Assembly (NCBI RefSeq): GCF_000516985.1
Contig: NW_006917091.1
Location: 2,335,399 to 2,399,398, forward strand
Source of the DNA: Pestalotiopsis fici W106-1
Taxonomy: Eukaryota > Ascomycota > Sordariomycetes > Amphisphaeriales > Sporocadaceae
Direction of reading: 5' to 3'
DNA length: 64,000 nucleotides
This document shows positions 36,405 through 48,351 of the stretch, one piece after another (the first letter of the stretch is position 1; each line of letters opens with the position of its first letter). The notes beneath the pieces were generated by a model. That model saw only the letters and a program-made list of their open reading frames with translations, ran no database searches and was not told the DNA's origin. Made by a program: the position numbers and the translations under genes.

Positions 36405-38177
36405 ATGAGTTCAAAGATAACCATCATCAGTGATCTTGATCAACTGAAGGTGGATCTCCATGCTGATAAGCATCCATCTAAGACCATGTGAGTTCTCACG
36501 AAGACGAAATATTGTTCTTGTTAAGCTAATGCAATTTGTGCAGCATTGAGAACAATGCGCTCTCTGAAAGTGTCTGGCGTGTAGACAATGATCAGTCATC
36601 TGCCGAGATCACTTCGAAAGACGGTAGCGTAAAGTACCTCGTCCGAGGTAGGTTGTTAATGGCATAGACACCAGAGTTGGATGACTAACATAGCTGGAAA
36701 TAGGAGAACTTGTCGTCAAGGACCAGGTATCGAGCAGTAGCCAGACTGCTAAAGCTCCCTGCGTCATCCTGATCCCGAAAGGCTCTCAGGTATCGACCAC
36801 CCAATCCGAAGACTGCAAGATTATTCATATAAATTCAAGTGCTGCAGATCAGCTCCTATCGAGATATGGAGACTATGAAAAACGGCTGGAGGAGCTTATA
36901 GATCGATTCATAGCCGCAAACCCAACATCCGAAGCCAATGCAAAGCGCGCAACCTCGGCCCTGCCTGGAGGCAACACGAGGACCGTGCTGCACTCTAGCC
37001 CATTCCCTTTGATCATCAAATCAGGACAGGGTTGCTCCGTCACGTCGGCCGAGGGTGTAGATTATGTCGATCTCATATCCGAGTACTCGGCGTGCATGTT
37101 TGGCCATTCGCACCCGGCGATTCTTGACGCCATCCAGCGAGCTGCATCCATCGGTATTAACTTGAGCGGCGTGACAGAGTATGAGGTCCAGTTTGCTGAG
37201 CTGGTCAAGAAGCGGTTCCCCAGCATGGAGCTCATGCGTTTCTGTAATTCGGGTACCGAAGCCAACACCATGGCTCTCGCGGCGGCGTTACATTACACCA
37301 AGAAAAGAAAGGTAAGTTGACCGTCTACACTACTATTCGAAGAGAAAGTGACTATCGACTAATAACCGACCAGGTCTTGGTATTTCTCGGTGGCTACCAC
37401 GGCGGCACGCTCGCTTTTGCGAAAGAGCATGATCCCGTCAGACTGCCTCATGAGTTCGTCATTGGCACGTACAACGACGTCGAAGGTACGCGCAAGTTGA
37501 TGGACTCAAGCATTGGTGCCATTCTTGTCGAGCCCATGAAATCGGCTGGAGGCATGATCCCCGGCACTCGGGAATTCCTGTCCTATCTTCGCGAGGCGGC
37601 GACGGCTTGCGGCGCCGTACTGATCTTTGACGAAGTTGTCACCTCGCGTTTGCACTACCACGGACTACAGGGCTACCATGATATTACCCCGGATATGACC
37701 ACCTTGGGCAAATACATCGGTGGAGGATTCGCATTCGGTGCGTTTGGCGGGCGCCAAGAGATCATGGCCACATTTGATCCAGCGTCGCCTTCTGCGATCA
37801 GCCATTCGGGTACCTACAACAATAATATCTTTACAATGATTGCAGGCATCGCAGGATGCCACATCTTGGGCACAGAGGAAATTTCGCGGACCAATGAGTT
37901 GGGGGATTTACTTCGCGACGGAATCAATGAGGCAGTCACATCTCGAGGATCCAAGGCGATTTGGGCCACGGGCCACGGCAGTGCTATTGGTTTGCATTTC
38001 GAGAGTGAAATTGTCAAGGACTGCTTCTACTTTGAATTACTCGAGCGAAAGATCATGATTGGAAGACGAGGCTTTACGAGCTTGAATATCATGCACAAGA
38101 AGGAGCATATGGAACAGGTACTGGAGGTTATCGTTTCGCTGCTGGATCGATATGATACTTACAGCACGAGTAAATGA
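36405..38177 (+). CDS. Class III aminotransferase (glutamate-1-semialdehyde aminomutase-like) with cupin-like N-terminal extension, 532 aa
   Basis: PLP-dependent enzyme of the fold-type I class III group. Four exons: 36405-36487, 36544-36647, 36704-37311 and 37374-38177; introns of 56, 56 and 62 nt. The first ~120 residues are not part of the aminotransferase fold. They contain 'GSVKYLVRGELVVKD' and 'PCVILIPKGSQVS', which read like the beta strands of a small cupin. The catalytic part begins near 'ATSALPGGNTRTVL' (~147). PLP-binding residues are visible: 'CNSGTEANTMA', Asp351 in 'LIFDEVVTSR' and the Schiff-base Lys378 in 'TLGKYIGGGF'. Fungi make haem from glycine, so a true haem role is unlikely; specialised or amino-acid metabolism is more probable. 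The SDR gene follows 648 bp downstream on the same strand. The catalytic family is sure; the N-terminal exons and cupin call are less so. Confidence 0.85.
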
Positions 38178-38824
38178 GCCGTGCTATTGGCGGCAATAAA
38201 ACCTCTGCTTTTCCGTGTTTGTTTAATGGACAATACCGCATGCAAGGAATTCAATCGTGTAGAGAAAATGGACATAACGGCAGCAACTATGACTCTATAA
38301 AAGATGCGCGCCGCGCTTAGCGAGAAAGTCTCCGAAGCGGCTTGACTATAATGCCGTTATGCCAGAGGACATCCACGCACCAAGCACTTATTAACAATCG
38401 ATAATCGCCTCCGACGGAGACAAGAAAAGTATCCGGGACATACATGTTTGCATGTCAATATAGCTTGCAGTGTAATTCATATGTTTCCGATTTTGAAATA
38501 TGTCTCCTCCCATCCACGAACGTATAACCTAGTCTTCCGAACAACGTCATGCAGCGCTCTCGTCGGACAACATTCGGACTGCGGTCTTATATTGCGGATG
38601 AACTCATGCCTGTCAAATGATATGCGGTCTCAAAGGAGGATCATGGGTTGAAAGTATTAGTTTCGCAGCTGAGAAGAGCGTCTCTGATGTGAACCTATAT
38701 ATATGCATCTCTATCCTCAAGATGTAGTCTCGTAACTCATTCATCAGCACCGCCCTCCCAAAACCTCGCTGAATCTTGTGCACACCTTTATAATATTCAA
38801 ATTCTATTGATACTTTGAGAAATC
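38178..38824. other. Intergenic region before the SDR gene
   Basis: 647 bp containing the aminotransferase 3' UTR and the SDR promoter. No further gene seen. Confidence 0.6.
38696..38704 (+). promoter_or_regulatory. TATA element of the SDR gene
   Basis: TATATATAT about 120 bp before the SDR start codon, in a promoter otherwise of mixed composition. Confidence 0.5.
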
Positions 38825-39904
38825 ATGACCAAAGGCGAGCGCCAGTACCCCATTGCGCCCAGCATCACCGCACTCCTGCTGAGATGGACACATTCGCAAC
38901 TATTTCGCACCCCCGCATACCCAACCCAATCCTTTGCAGGGCAAACAATTATCGTGACGGGCTCTAATATCGGACTGGGCCTCGAGGCGTCACGGCACTT
39001 TTACCGCCTCGGCTGCGCCAGGCTGATTCTCGCGGTGCGGTCCACGGCCAAGGGCGAGGCGGCCAAGGAGGACATCCTGGCCAGCGTGACGGCGCGAACC
39101 GATGGCGACACGGCCGTCGAGGTCTGGGAGCTCGATATGAGCAGCACGGCATCCATCTTGAAATTTGCAGAGAGAGTCAGACAGGATATTGACCGACTCG
39201 ACGTCCTCGTTCTTGGCGCCGGTGTGTCTCTGCGCTCGTGGTCCACCGTGCAGGACGTCGACGGGGTCTGGGAGACGGTCGTGCAGGTCAATGTGATCAA
39301 CACGTTTCTTCTCGCTCTTGAGCTACTGCCAAAGTTGCGCGGCGGAGGAAGAAGTGAGGATGCCGGCGGCGAGAATCGCCATGTCCCGCGCTTGGTCGTT
39401 GTCAGTTCCGAAGCTCACCGCCTGACCAAATTTGTCGAGATTGAGGAGGACGACATTTACGCAACACTGTCGCAGGAGAAACATTACAATGTGAATGACA
39501 GGTGAGATCCAAATCAAAGAAAAGGCCGTCCAAAGGTGTTGGTGAATCTAATGGCATATTTCAACAGGTACGCCGTCACTAAGCTCATGGAAGTCCTCTT
39601 TGTACGAGAGCTGGTAGCTCGCCTCAGGGCAGTAGATGGGTCTCACCCACCCGTGATCATCAACCTCGTCAACCCTGGAACCTGCATTTCCGCCCTTAAT
39701 CGCTACATCAACCCTCCATTGGCCGGTCGGATTGGCATCAAGGTACTAGAAGTCCTGTTCATGCGAACAACCGAGGTCGGCGGCCGCACATATGTGTACA
39801 GTGCGGCGGCTGGACCCGAATATCATGGCGAATTCATGAGCGACGGAGAACTTCAGCATGTTGAGTCCTGGATATACACTGATGTCGGTAAGAAGACGCA
39901 GTAA
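38825..39904 (+). CDS. Short-chain dehydrogenase/reductase (SDR), 337 aa
   Basis: NAD(P)-dependent oxidoreductase of the classical to retinol-dehydrogenase/WWOX-like SDR type common in fungal metabolism. Two exons, 38825-39501 and 39568-39904, with a 66-nt intron. The cofactor motif TGSNIGLG spans residues 45-52. Asp near 'WELDMSS' binds adenine, and the usual Asn-Ala-Gly site is modified to 'LVLGAGVS'. The catalytic pair YAVTK is Tyr227 and Lys231, split just after the intron; a Ser in 'VVVSSEAHR' completes the triad. The 'VNPGTCISAL' segment after it is typical. There is no signal peptide. A TATA element sits ~120 bp upstream. The cupin-aminotransferase gene is the nearest upstream neighbour, suggesting but not proving a shared pathway. 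Substrate unknown. Confidence 0.88.
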
Positions 39905-40559
39905 AAGCTATTTGAGCAGACCATGGCTGTATTGGAACAGAGGCGGCCTGGTATAGGCAAGAGCATTGGGCTCGAGAAATGATTCATTAGCAAAACCCGA
40001 GACTGAAGACCGTCGAAATGTTTAGAAATTGTAGATGCGTACGGTGTTGAGATGCTTGTTCGGACCGACCAGAAAGTGACATTGGCGCAGGATACATGTA
40101 TGATGATTGTACCATTCAGTCTCGAGAACACGAAAACTGCAATTTTCTCCTACGGATCTAGCGGGTCTTGTTCATACCACCGTTGACAAATAATTCCATT
40201 GTCAGTGTCCCGTCCGACCAAACAGACTCCCTCTCGAATACTCCAAACTCCAATAAGTCAACCTGATCAACGCCGCCAATCAAACGGATCTCTCTGAGCG
40301 TTAAACATTACATTTTATTCCCACCATGTCCAGTTCTCTTAGGTCTAGTCATACATTCAAGAGAAAGATTTCGATTGCTGCGCCTGCTCTGCCGGATGCA
40401 TGAATTGCACATCTTCAACGCGAGCCAAACGAAACTTGAGTCGCTTCACTAGCTCCTAAAGATGATAAATCTCCACAGAGGCTTAACCTCGGGCAGGGGG
40501 CGCCAGAGCATCAGCTTCGACAAGTGTCTGAGAACGTTGCAGCGTCTGTCATAGACGTT
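39905..40559. other. Convergent intergenic region
   Basis: 655 bp between the SDR (+) and the RSC7-like gene (-). Expected to hold both 3' UTRs; no gene seen. Confidence 0.6.
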
Positions 40560-42316
40560 CTACATTTTGCTATACGGCACTATGGCAGCATCGATAACGG
40601 GAAGTCGTCGATGCGCCATCTCAGCCTCCGGTCCCCATTTACTCTTCCAATCGTTTTCTTTAACTCGTGCATCGTCAAAGGCCTTGCGGCACTCGGGCGG
40701 GAGTAGGTCCGCGATTTCGTCAGATACCGAGTCGAGGCCTTGGAAAGAAGCCAGGAAATCAGGAACGTTGTAATTCTGCTTGTACGCCGAATTGGGGAGG
40801 CTTGCAGGAGGTGTCTCCATGATTGTGTCAATGACCTTGAAATTGCGAGGTATGACTGGGTTGAGAGGTGCAAAGAGCTTGCTGTCGCTCGGAGCAGATG
40901 AATCGGCAACCTGTTCGATACGTGCATGCGTAGGCTGCATGCTGACAGGATACTGCAGAACATTGGTATGAACATCGTAAACTCCATTATTGTTATGGCG
41001 GCGAATGGCACCAATCTCAGCATTGAATTGACTATAGCCACGTCAGTCGGAATTCTCGTATATCTCAAATGTAGCAATATCTTGACTTACGCTGCAGCAC
41101 GAGCATGTTCTAGCTGCCAGTTTGTGTCCGTGAGTGGTACTCGCTTCTTCTTGATTTCCACCTTGCCGTTGACGACCGGTATCGAAGGACCATTCGTGTG
41201 GTACACGGCACTGGCACCGTGCCAAGCGACGTATTGGTTCTTGTTGTATACCTCTCCCTCGATGAAGCGGTCGTTGGGATCAGCAATCTCGCCCTCAACT
41301 ACGCCCTCAGCTCGACGCGCTGCCACTTCGTAATCGTCGATGATGCGGCGTCCGCCCACGATGATGAGGGCGCCAAACTCGCGGAAGACTGAGCGGGCTG
41401 TAACGATACCTATCGAACGGCCCTTGTATGAATGTGGAATGATTTCTCGCTCAATCATGTCGCGCTTCTCGTCGTCATCAACAATGATCTTGTACAGGCG
41501 CTTGTGCTTGGTGAAGAAGAGATACGAATCTCTGAAACCAACACATCGAGCCGGCTCTGTTGACAACATGTAAAGCCGATCACCACGTCCTGCGACGGTA
41601 AAGGTACGACATCGGTAATCTCTACCATCCTTGAGGTTACCCAGCTTGTCGACCTTGGTCTCACCGTCGGGATCCTCGGGCAACTCGAGCTCGTCGCCTA
41701 CAATGTCGGCCATGGTTCCCTCATTGTCGATTGCTTGTTGAGTTGGCTTAAAGGACTGACCCTTGCGGCCACCTCGACCGCGCCATCCTCCGCGACCTCG
41801 TCTTCTGGGAGTTTCATTGGGATCGCGGTTTGGAGGTTCGATTGGGAGAGTATCCCAGTCGGGAGGTCGATTTTTGGGTGGGCGTCCTAGCCGTCGTCTT
41901 CTAATGACGGGCTGTGGCGGGGGTGATGGCGACTTGGCTGAAGCGCCGTCGGATTCTGGTTCGTCCTCCTTCTCCTGCTCGGCCTCGCCGTCAGAGCCTC
42001 CATCCTGATCCTCGGCATCGGGTTGGGCTTCAGCGTCAGAGTTGTCTGCGTCGATATCGGGCATGGGCTCATCCTCCAGGTCTTCAAAGGTGCGGGGCGT
42101 GCTCTCTGAAACTCAGACACCATGTCAGCGTGATGACCTCTACAGAAGCGACATATATTGCGCCAGTTGCGGCGGTCGCGAATCTGGAACAAGGGATGCA
42201 CGGGTTCGATGGGACAGCGATGGTTGCTGTGGTGGTTATTCTGGAATGAATTGATGCTTACCGAGCTTTTCCGCAGCACGCTTAGCGGCAGCGCGACCGG
42301 AGCGACGGCCAGGCAT
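40560..42316 (-). CDS. Chromatin-remodelling complex subunit RSC7/Npl6-Swp82 family, 513 aa
   Basis: Subunit of RSC/SWI-SNF type remodellers (CRC_subunit family). Three exons: 42316-42262, 42105-41091 and 41031-40560, with introns of 156 and 59 nt. The first exon codes for a basic 18-residue start rich in Arg/Ala ('MPGRRSGRAAAKRAAEKL'). An acidic Asp/Glu segment follows (~35-65), then an AT-hook-like 'RRRRLGRPPKNRPP' and an Arg/Gly-rich 'RRGRGGWRGRGGRKG' stretch. The conserved core runs from about 150 to 390 and contains 'DGRDYRCRTFTV', 'GRGDRLYMLSTEPARCVG', 'HKRLYKIIVDDDEK' and 'YHTNGPSIPVVNG'. The C-terminal region 'NNNGVYDVHTNVLQYP' agrees with the family. Nuclear location is expected. The assignment rests on the core segments; RSC versus SWI/SNF membership cannot be told from sequence alone. 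Confidence 0.9.
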
Positions 42317-44052
42317 TTTGTGTAGAGAAATATTGGCGCGGTTCCGTTTCCGGGGTGAATTCTGTCGCGAAACCACGGCAATGCGACAACAGCAGCGATG
42401 AGAAATGGAGACTGGCGATGTCACTTTTTGGTGTCTTTCAAAAGTCGTTGGCCAGCCAGAGCAACAGCAGCTAACACGAAAGCGCTAGCAACCAGAGGAA
42501 AGCTCGGACCCGTACGCGAAATGCGCGGGCGCATTGCCATTGGCCCAACTGTGGCGCGTCGCCAACAAAAATCCGCTAACCTAGCAGGCCTTTTGGAGTG
42601 GATCCACCTTCAGTGGACTTGTAGGGGACTTCGGGGTTTAGAACGTGAGCCAGGGCCCCAGCAACCAACTAAAACTCGATGCCATCAGCAGCAGCAGTTG
42701 ACTGTAATAGTGGGCATGGTAGCACGGGTAGTGGTGGTGGGAGTATACATGTATGGGTGCGCATGAGACAGGACTTGAAGAAGTAAAAGTACTATTATAT
42801 TGATGAACCTCGATCACGCAACTCACATTTAAGCCTCATTCGAAATCCCATCTTCTTTGAATTGTCACTGTGATACGACGATTATCGGGAAGATGCAGTC
42901 AAGAGCTTCAAAATTATGTGGCTCGTGATATTCTGGAAGGACATCGAAGCTTGTTAGCCTTATCTACCCCGACTTCTGTAATCACACGCCAGCACAAGAC
43001 CTAGTTGAATGGGATGGGCCGACTTGCGGTCAACGAGGAAGCAATACTTTTCACTTTGGAGATCATCGCTGTGTGATACCTCCAGTGTGTGCAACGGCCC
43101 TCAACGACGACTGTACTAGAGATCTTGCACACGATACACGTGATGGATCGCTGCTCCCCGTCACGCTACTGGGCCAGAGGATGGCACCCCCCAATTACTG
43201 GGCGGCGGTCAATCACCCCGACATATGCCGAACTCAAGGCGTGCGGGTAGGGCGCACCTATCTTCAAGTCTCTGGGCAACCTGGGTCGTGAGTCCATGGC
43301 TAGGAGAAGAAAGATCCACCACGGGTTGTGTGCATGCCAGACTCTAGGAATGTGCCATGCCATCCAGTGCGGTCTTGCAATTCCAACCATCATATGTATG
43401 GCCGAGAGGGAGAGGGAGCGCATCTATGTGTTGCGTATTTGGACCCAATACATCGTGGCTTTCTCTTCCCCCTGAAAGGCTGGCGCCTCTGGGCATCGTG
43501 TTGTGGTTTTTCTCCAATAATGTTTGGGAACTATCAGGCTAGAAACTGTGTTTTCAGCAGAACCCCCCTTTCCACTAATACGAACGGGTATATCGTGAGG
43601 CATACATACATAACAATACATGCTAAAAGCCGTTGAGTCAGTCGAGACTAGTGCCTCCTGTCAAGCCTGTCAGTGGCACGTCCAGCCGTGCCGAGATGAG
43701 TGTCTCACACCTTACTTCTCTCCCTATCGAAAGTGGTGTGCTCATGTGCCTCAAACGGCCGCGGAGCATCTTGTTTCCAAGAGCTGCTAAAGGGGCAGGA
43801 CCCAGTTCATGAACTCCTTCATTCGAAGGAGTAGTCTCACGTGTGCCCTCACTATGGGGAATTATGGAGATAAGCAGAGACAATGAGGCCTCATCAGCGA
43901 CACATGTGGCAACGGGCTGGTGCCACTGAGGTTGGACACGCGTCCACCTCATGAAGTTGAGAAATGTTTGACAGCAATGATAAATACAGGGCCATCAACA
44001 TGTCGGAAAGAAGTTCTGCAAGAGTCAAAGCGTTTCATCAGACAAAATCACC
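42317..44052. other. Divergent intergenic region upstream of RSC7-like and chitinase genes
   Basis: 1.7 kb with the RSC7-like promoter at the left and the chitinase promoter at the right. A TATA-like GATAAATAC lies about 75 bp before the chitinase ATG. Frames in 43.0-43.9 kb lack protein character. Confidence 0.55.
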
Positions 44053-45601
44053 ATGGCCAAGCTCTCCTTTTCATTGCTCGCGGCGAGCCTAGGGCTCGGA
44101 CAATTGGCATCCGCTGGATTTGATCCCAGCATACAGTCAAACGTTGCCATATACTGGGGGCAGAATTCCTACGGACAAGCCAACTCACAATCGCGGTTGA
44201 GCGAATACTGCTCAAGTAATTCAGCAAGTCCTCTTTAACAAGGCCCCTACTAACCCGTGTGCTAGATACTGAGCTCAATATCATTCCAATTGCATTTATG
44301 CTTGGTATCCAGAACCCATCGGTCAACTTTGCCAGTGCTATTCATGCCTGTACATCGTACCCTGGAACCCAGTTATTGAATTGTCCACAAATAGCGTGCG
44401 TATATGCAAGATGTTGCTTCTGTCATCACGTAACTAATGGCTATAACCACTATCTAGACAAGATATCAAGACTTGTCAGACGACGTACTCAAAGACAATA
44501 CTCCTCTCGCTAGGCGGCGCAACTTATACCGAAGGCGGGTTCAGCTCGGCCGCTGCCGCACAGGCTGCCGCAAATAATGTATGGAATCTCTTTGGACCCA
44601 ACACGACAGCCGCCAACCGACCCTTTGGCTCTGCTGTGGTAGATGGCTTTGATTTCGATTTCGAATCCACGACGCAAAACACGGCACCCTTTGCACAGGA
44701 GCTGCGTGATCTCATGAACGCTGCTACTAGCTCTGGTGACAAGAAGTACTATCTTTCAGCGGCGCCACAGTGTCCATTCCCTGATGCCGCCATGAACGAT
44801 ATGCTGAGCACTGTCGAGATGGACTTTGTCATGGTGCAGTTCTACAACAACTACTGCGGAATCCAGTCATTCACACTCGGAGCGACTTCCCAAAACAATT
44901 TCAATATGGATGTCTGGGATAACTGGGCCAAGCAGAGCAAGAATCCCAGTGTAAAGGTCCTCCTCGGAGTACCGGCAAACACGGGCGCTGGCGGTGGCTA
45001 CCTCCCAGCTTCGCAGCTGGCACCCATCATTAGCTACTGCAAGACCTTTACGAGCTTTGGAGGTGTAATGATGTGGGATATGAGCCAGATGGCAGCCAAC
45101 ACGGGATTTCTGGATGGAGTATACGGTGCACTGATGGGTTCTTCCTCACCGCCCACCCCCTCGACATCGGCCTCGACTTCATCCAGCAGTTCGGCCACAT
45201 CGTTTTCCACTGCCTTGGCAACGATGTCGAGGAGCTCCGCTGCCAGTAGCAGCTCGACAATGTTGGCGAGATCATCAAGCCTGACTTCCTCCTTGTTTGG
45301 ACGTCAGAGCACAGCCACAGCGCCGACATGTGCCTGCCCGACAGCCGCGACGGTGACAGTCACTACAACGATCTTCACAGGAACGGCGAGTGCCTCAAAA
45401 AGGGACACGTCGAGCACATCCCGCGCTCAAGGCACCACGGCGAGCACGACTGCAGCAACGGGCACGACGGGCACGACGGGCAGCAACCAACTGGTGAATC
45501 AATGGGGCCAATGCGGTGGTAGTGGTTACACCGGTCCGACGCAGTGCAAGCCTCCCTATACTTGTGTCCGTTCCAGCGTCTGGTGGTCGGATTGTCGATG
45601 A
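44053..45601 (+). CDS. Secreted GH18 chitinase with C-terminal CBM1, 478 aa
   Basis: Class III (plant/fungal type) chitinase that cuts chitin in fungal or insect material. Three exons: 44053-44215, 44266-44395 and 44458-45601; introns of 50 and 62 nt. The signal peptide covers ~1-21, and the barrel starts at 'SNVAIYWGQNSYGQ'. The catalytic signature DGFDFDFE spans 160-167, with Glu167 the acid. A Ser/Thr-rich linker (~325-440) holds a dibasic-like KR and several Thr/Gly repeats. The last ~34 residues ('NQWGQCGGSGYTG' to 'VWWSDCR') form a family 1 carbohydrate-binding module with its four cysteines and three aromatic residues, which binds cellulose or chitin. The gene converges with a TauD-like dioxygenase 199 bp away. 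Confidence 0.95.
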
Positions 45602-45799
45602 AAGCTTGCTTGGACGTTTAGGTTAGATTAGCGTTGGAGTAAGTCTATTCCGTATATATTTTCTATCAGTAGCAATTCAATTCGCATATTATAGCAATGC
45701 CGCGGGGTATGAAATCTGTGAACCACGCTGCATCACGCCAAGACATTTCGGTAGATGGAGCTATCCACGGCTATACACTGCTTGGCGATGATGCAAGTC

Positions 45800-47251
45800 T
45801 CAACGTCCTTTATTTCCAGCGCTGCGAATGTAGGGCTCAAGAGGAAACACTTTGGAATCTTTATTCACTCCGTCATACAAAGAAGACCACCGTTTCTGCA
45901 AAACCTGTGGTGTCTGCCAAGCGTTTTCCGGATCCCGCAACCAGAATCGGAGAAGATGTCGCCTAAATACTTATCAGCAACCTTGTTCTGCTCAACTGAA
46001 TTCAGAGTTCGGCTTAAAGGACAGGGAAAGGAAAGAGGAGGGATAAAGGATCGACTTACTTCTGCTCTGCAGTATCGGTGTACCCATCTCTAGCATGGAA
46101 TATGGCTAGATTGTTGATGTACTGGATATCGCCCTTTTGGAAATTGGTATTGACGCAAAACTTTTCACCCAAAAAGTGCAGCGTATCCAGCGCTTCTGCC
46201 TGGGCCTCTGTGATAGCGGGAACGTTTGGACTTCGCGGCAGCGCACCATATCCCACAAAATAGCGGCGACCATACTGAAGCGTGACCCTCTCCGGAGTAG
46301 AGTCGGTGGCGGGGAAGTGGAAGAGGAGCGGGCGCTCCGTCCACTGCTTGTCGGCCTTTTCAAAACTAATGCAACCTTGTTTAGTAGTGTACGTGATAAG
46401 GAAACAGACTATAGCATAATCTTTTAAGAAGGACATACACTTCCTGGTCCCAGGTGCCTGATAGTGTGTGGATCAAATCAGGCCTCGTCTTTGCTATCTC
46501 ATTGTAAACTCTCCACGTGCTCGCCAGCTTACTGGCTCCGCCCGCGGCCGCCGTCTCGAGGGCAAATAGGGATACGATATCACCCGAGTCCGTGTGAAAG
46601 ACCTGCTTGTCAGTCGTGTAGGCCGGGCTCCCAATAGAACCATTCTGCGTGCTGCTCAAATCCTTGATGTGCCCCAGCACAACGTCAGCGGGTTCGCCGT
46701 TGTGCTTGTGGTCCTGTCGGCCCAGCTGCGGTGCAATGTGCGCCGAAACGCCGGCGTAAATGATGAGATTCTCCTCTCGTGTGTGCTCGTCTGGTCGCAA
46801 ACCGCGGATGACGAAAAAGCCGTGGCCCTTATGCAACTCGGCAGAGAGACGACGAAGCTCAGGGTGCAAGGTCGGGAGTGGAAAGGTCTCGACACTGACA
46901 TGACCAGTCGGCAGGTTGAGAGCTATTATTGCTTAGTTTCCCCTCCCCTTTGCCAACCAGTGATTTTCACGTCAACTTACACTTGAAATGCTTCACAGCG
47001 CTATCGATCTCATCGAGATGACCATCACTAAGAACGAAGGTCCAGTTGTAACTGGCTGCAACGGAACTGCCTTCCCACACTAGATTTCCGGAGAGTTGCT
47101 CCGGAAAACCTTCCGGGACCTTGTTCGGCAACCCCCCGGCTTTAATCCGAGACTCGGCGCGGGCACGCCACTTTTCTGGATTTGGCACGTACGAAATGTC
47201 CGGTTGCCCCGGCGGACCCGGAGGCGCAGTGATTGTTGTAGTCGTCGACAT
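45800..47251 (-). CDS. TauD/TfdA-family Fe(II)/2-oxoglutarate dioxygenase, 407 aa
   Basis: Non-haem iron oxygenase of the taurine catabolism dioxygenase group. Four exons: 47251-46981, 46922-46439, 46365-46060 and 45962-45800; introns of 58, 73 and 97 nt. All junctions are in phase. The iron-binding triad is His200 and Asp202 in 'VFHTDSGD', with the distal His356 in 'RHLLRFWLR' just after the last intron; the following Arg residues bind 2-oxoglutarate. No signal peptide is present. In fungi this family includes sulfonate and alkyl-sulfate dioxygenases as well as enzymes of secondary metabolism, so the substrate is open. It converges on the chitinase, and the next gene upstream on the same strand is a small protein gene. 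Confidence 0.9.
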
Positions 47252-47875
47252 GATGAGAGAAAGATGTGAATGACTGTTTTATTTTTCACTTGAACAGTTT
47301 CGCGCGCTGTTCTCAAATAGTGAAATGGTCATGAGGGGACCGGGAATAAGATTGTGTGGTGTTGAGCAATCCGGGTCTCCAATTGCGTCATTCTCCGTGG
47401 AGGCACCGCATCGCCGTTCGTGGAATGGTGGGCAGCTTGCTAAGTATACTCATCTGGAATGAATGAACGAGCATGTAATTGGTGTATACTCCTACATGTG
47501 GATCTTTTGTCCGAGCATTGCAGGTTGATGCAACAAAGCAGATACCACGATAATGCATATCACAACTCCCATGCCCAGGACCCAATGTCTCGCTGCACAG
47601 AATCTTGACCTATAATCTCCACGAGGGTAAGTTTCGACCCCTGTTGAGCAGCTGAAACTTGCACGTAGTTTTGAAAGATGGAATTTTGAATTCAATTCAT
47701 GTCTTTGTCTCTGACAACCATTGCCAGAGACATTCTGTCCTTTGAACGCCATCCTCATCCAGGAGGATACCCAGACGCCACAAATGCAAAGTGCAAATTT
47801 CAATGAACAAATCCTGTCCGCCTTAGTAATCCCTTCATGAAAACCAAGGCGGATCGCATGTCCAGCGCTTGGATC
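47252..47875. other. TauD promoter and 3' region of the small protein gene
   Basis: 624 bp between two minus-strand genes. No coding frame or RNA is supported. Confidence 0.55.
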
Positions 47876-48351
47876 TTAGCGAGTGGCTTCGTAGATGGCC
47901 GTCACCTCTGCGAGCCTCTCCAAGCTCTCTCGGTCGCCATAGGCGTCGAGCAGTTGTTTTCTCCTCAATTCTTCTGCCGAGGGTGTTACCGGCGCACTGT
48001 TGAGGTGTGCTGTTGCTACACTTTTATTGAGCTGACCTTCGAGGAATGTGACGAGACCGGTAGCTGTAAAGAGAGAGAATACAATGTCAGTAACTATTGC
48101 GATCCGGGGAAAGAAGTACTTGGAGAGTGTATAGGGATCGACTCACCTATGGCTACAGGCGCCAGAAGAGCTAGCAAAACTCTCGGGTTGCTTCGTGCAG
48201 CTATACCTCTAGGCAGCCCGCAGTGGATGCCAGTGGGGGCGGGCGAGTATACGGCAGCAATGGCCTGGCGAGGTTGGCTCGGAGCAAAGTTGAGAGCGTT
48301 GGGACTGAAGAGAGTCCTGTATCGTCGAGCGTAGTATGTTGGGTTGCTCAT
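47876..48351 (-). CDS. Small conserved-looking protein of unknown function, 130 aa
   Basis: Two exons, 48351-48147 and 48063-47876, with an 83-nt intron (donor GTGAGT, pyrimidine-rich acceptor CTCTCTTTACAG). The N-terminus (~1-60) is rich in Arg/Ser/Ala and nearly free of acidic residues, as in a mitochondrial presequence. One hydrophobic segment, 'LLALLAPVAIATGLVTFL' (~58-76), spans the splice junction and could cross a membrane. The C-terminal tail (~95-130) is a charged helix including 'EELRRKQLLDAYGDRESLE', which resembles tails I associate with small conserved ascomycete proteins. I do not recognise a named family. Mitochondrial membrane location is an inference. The model is supported by clean splice signals and a coherent spliced product. 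Confidence 0.68.
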
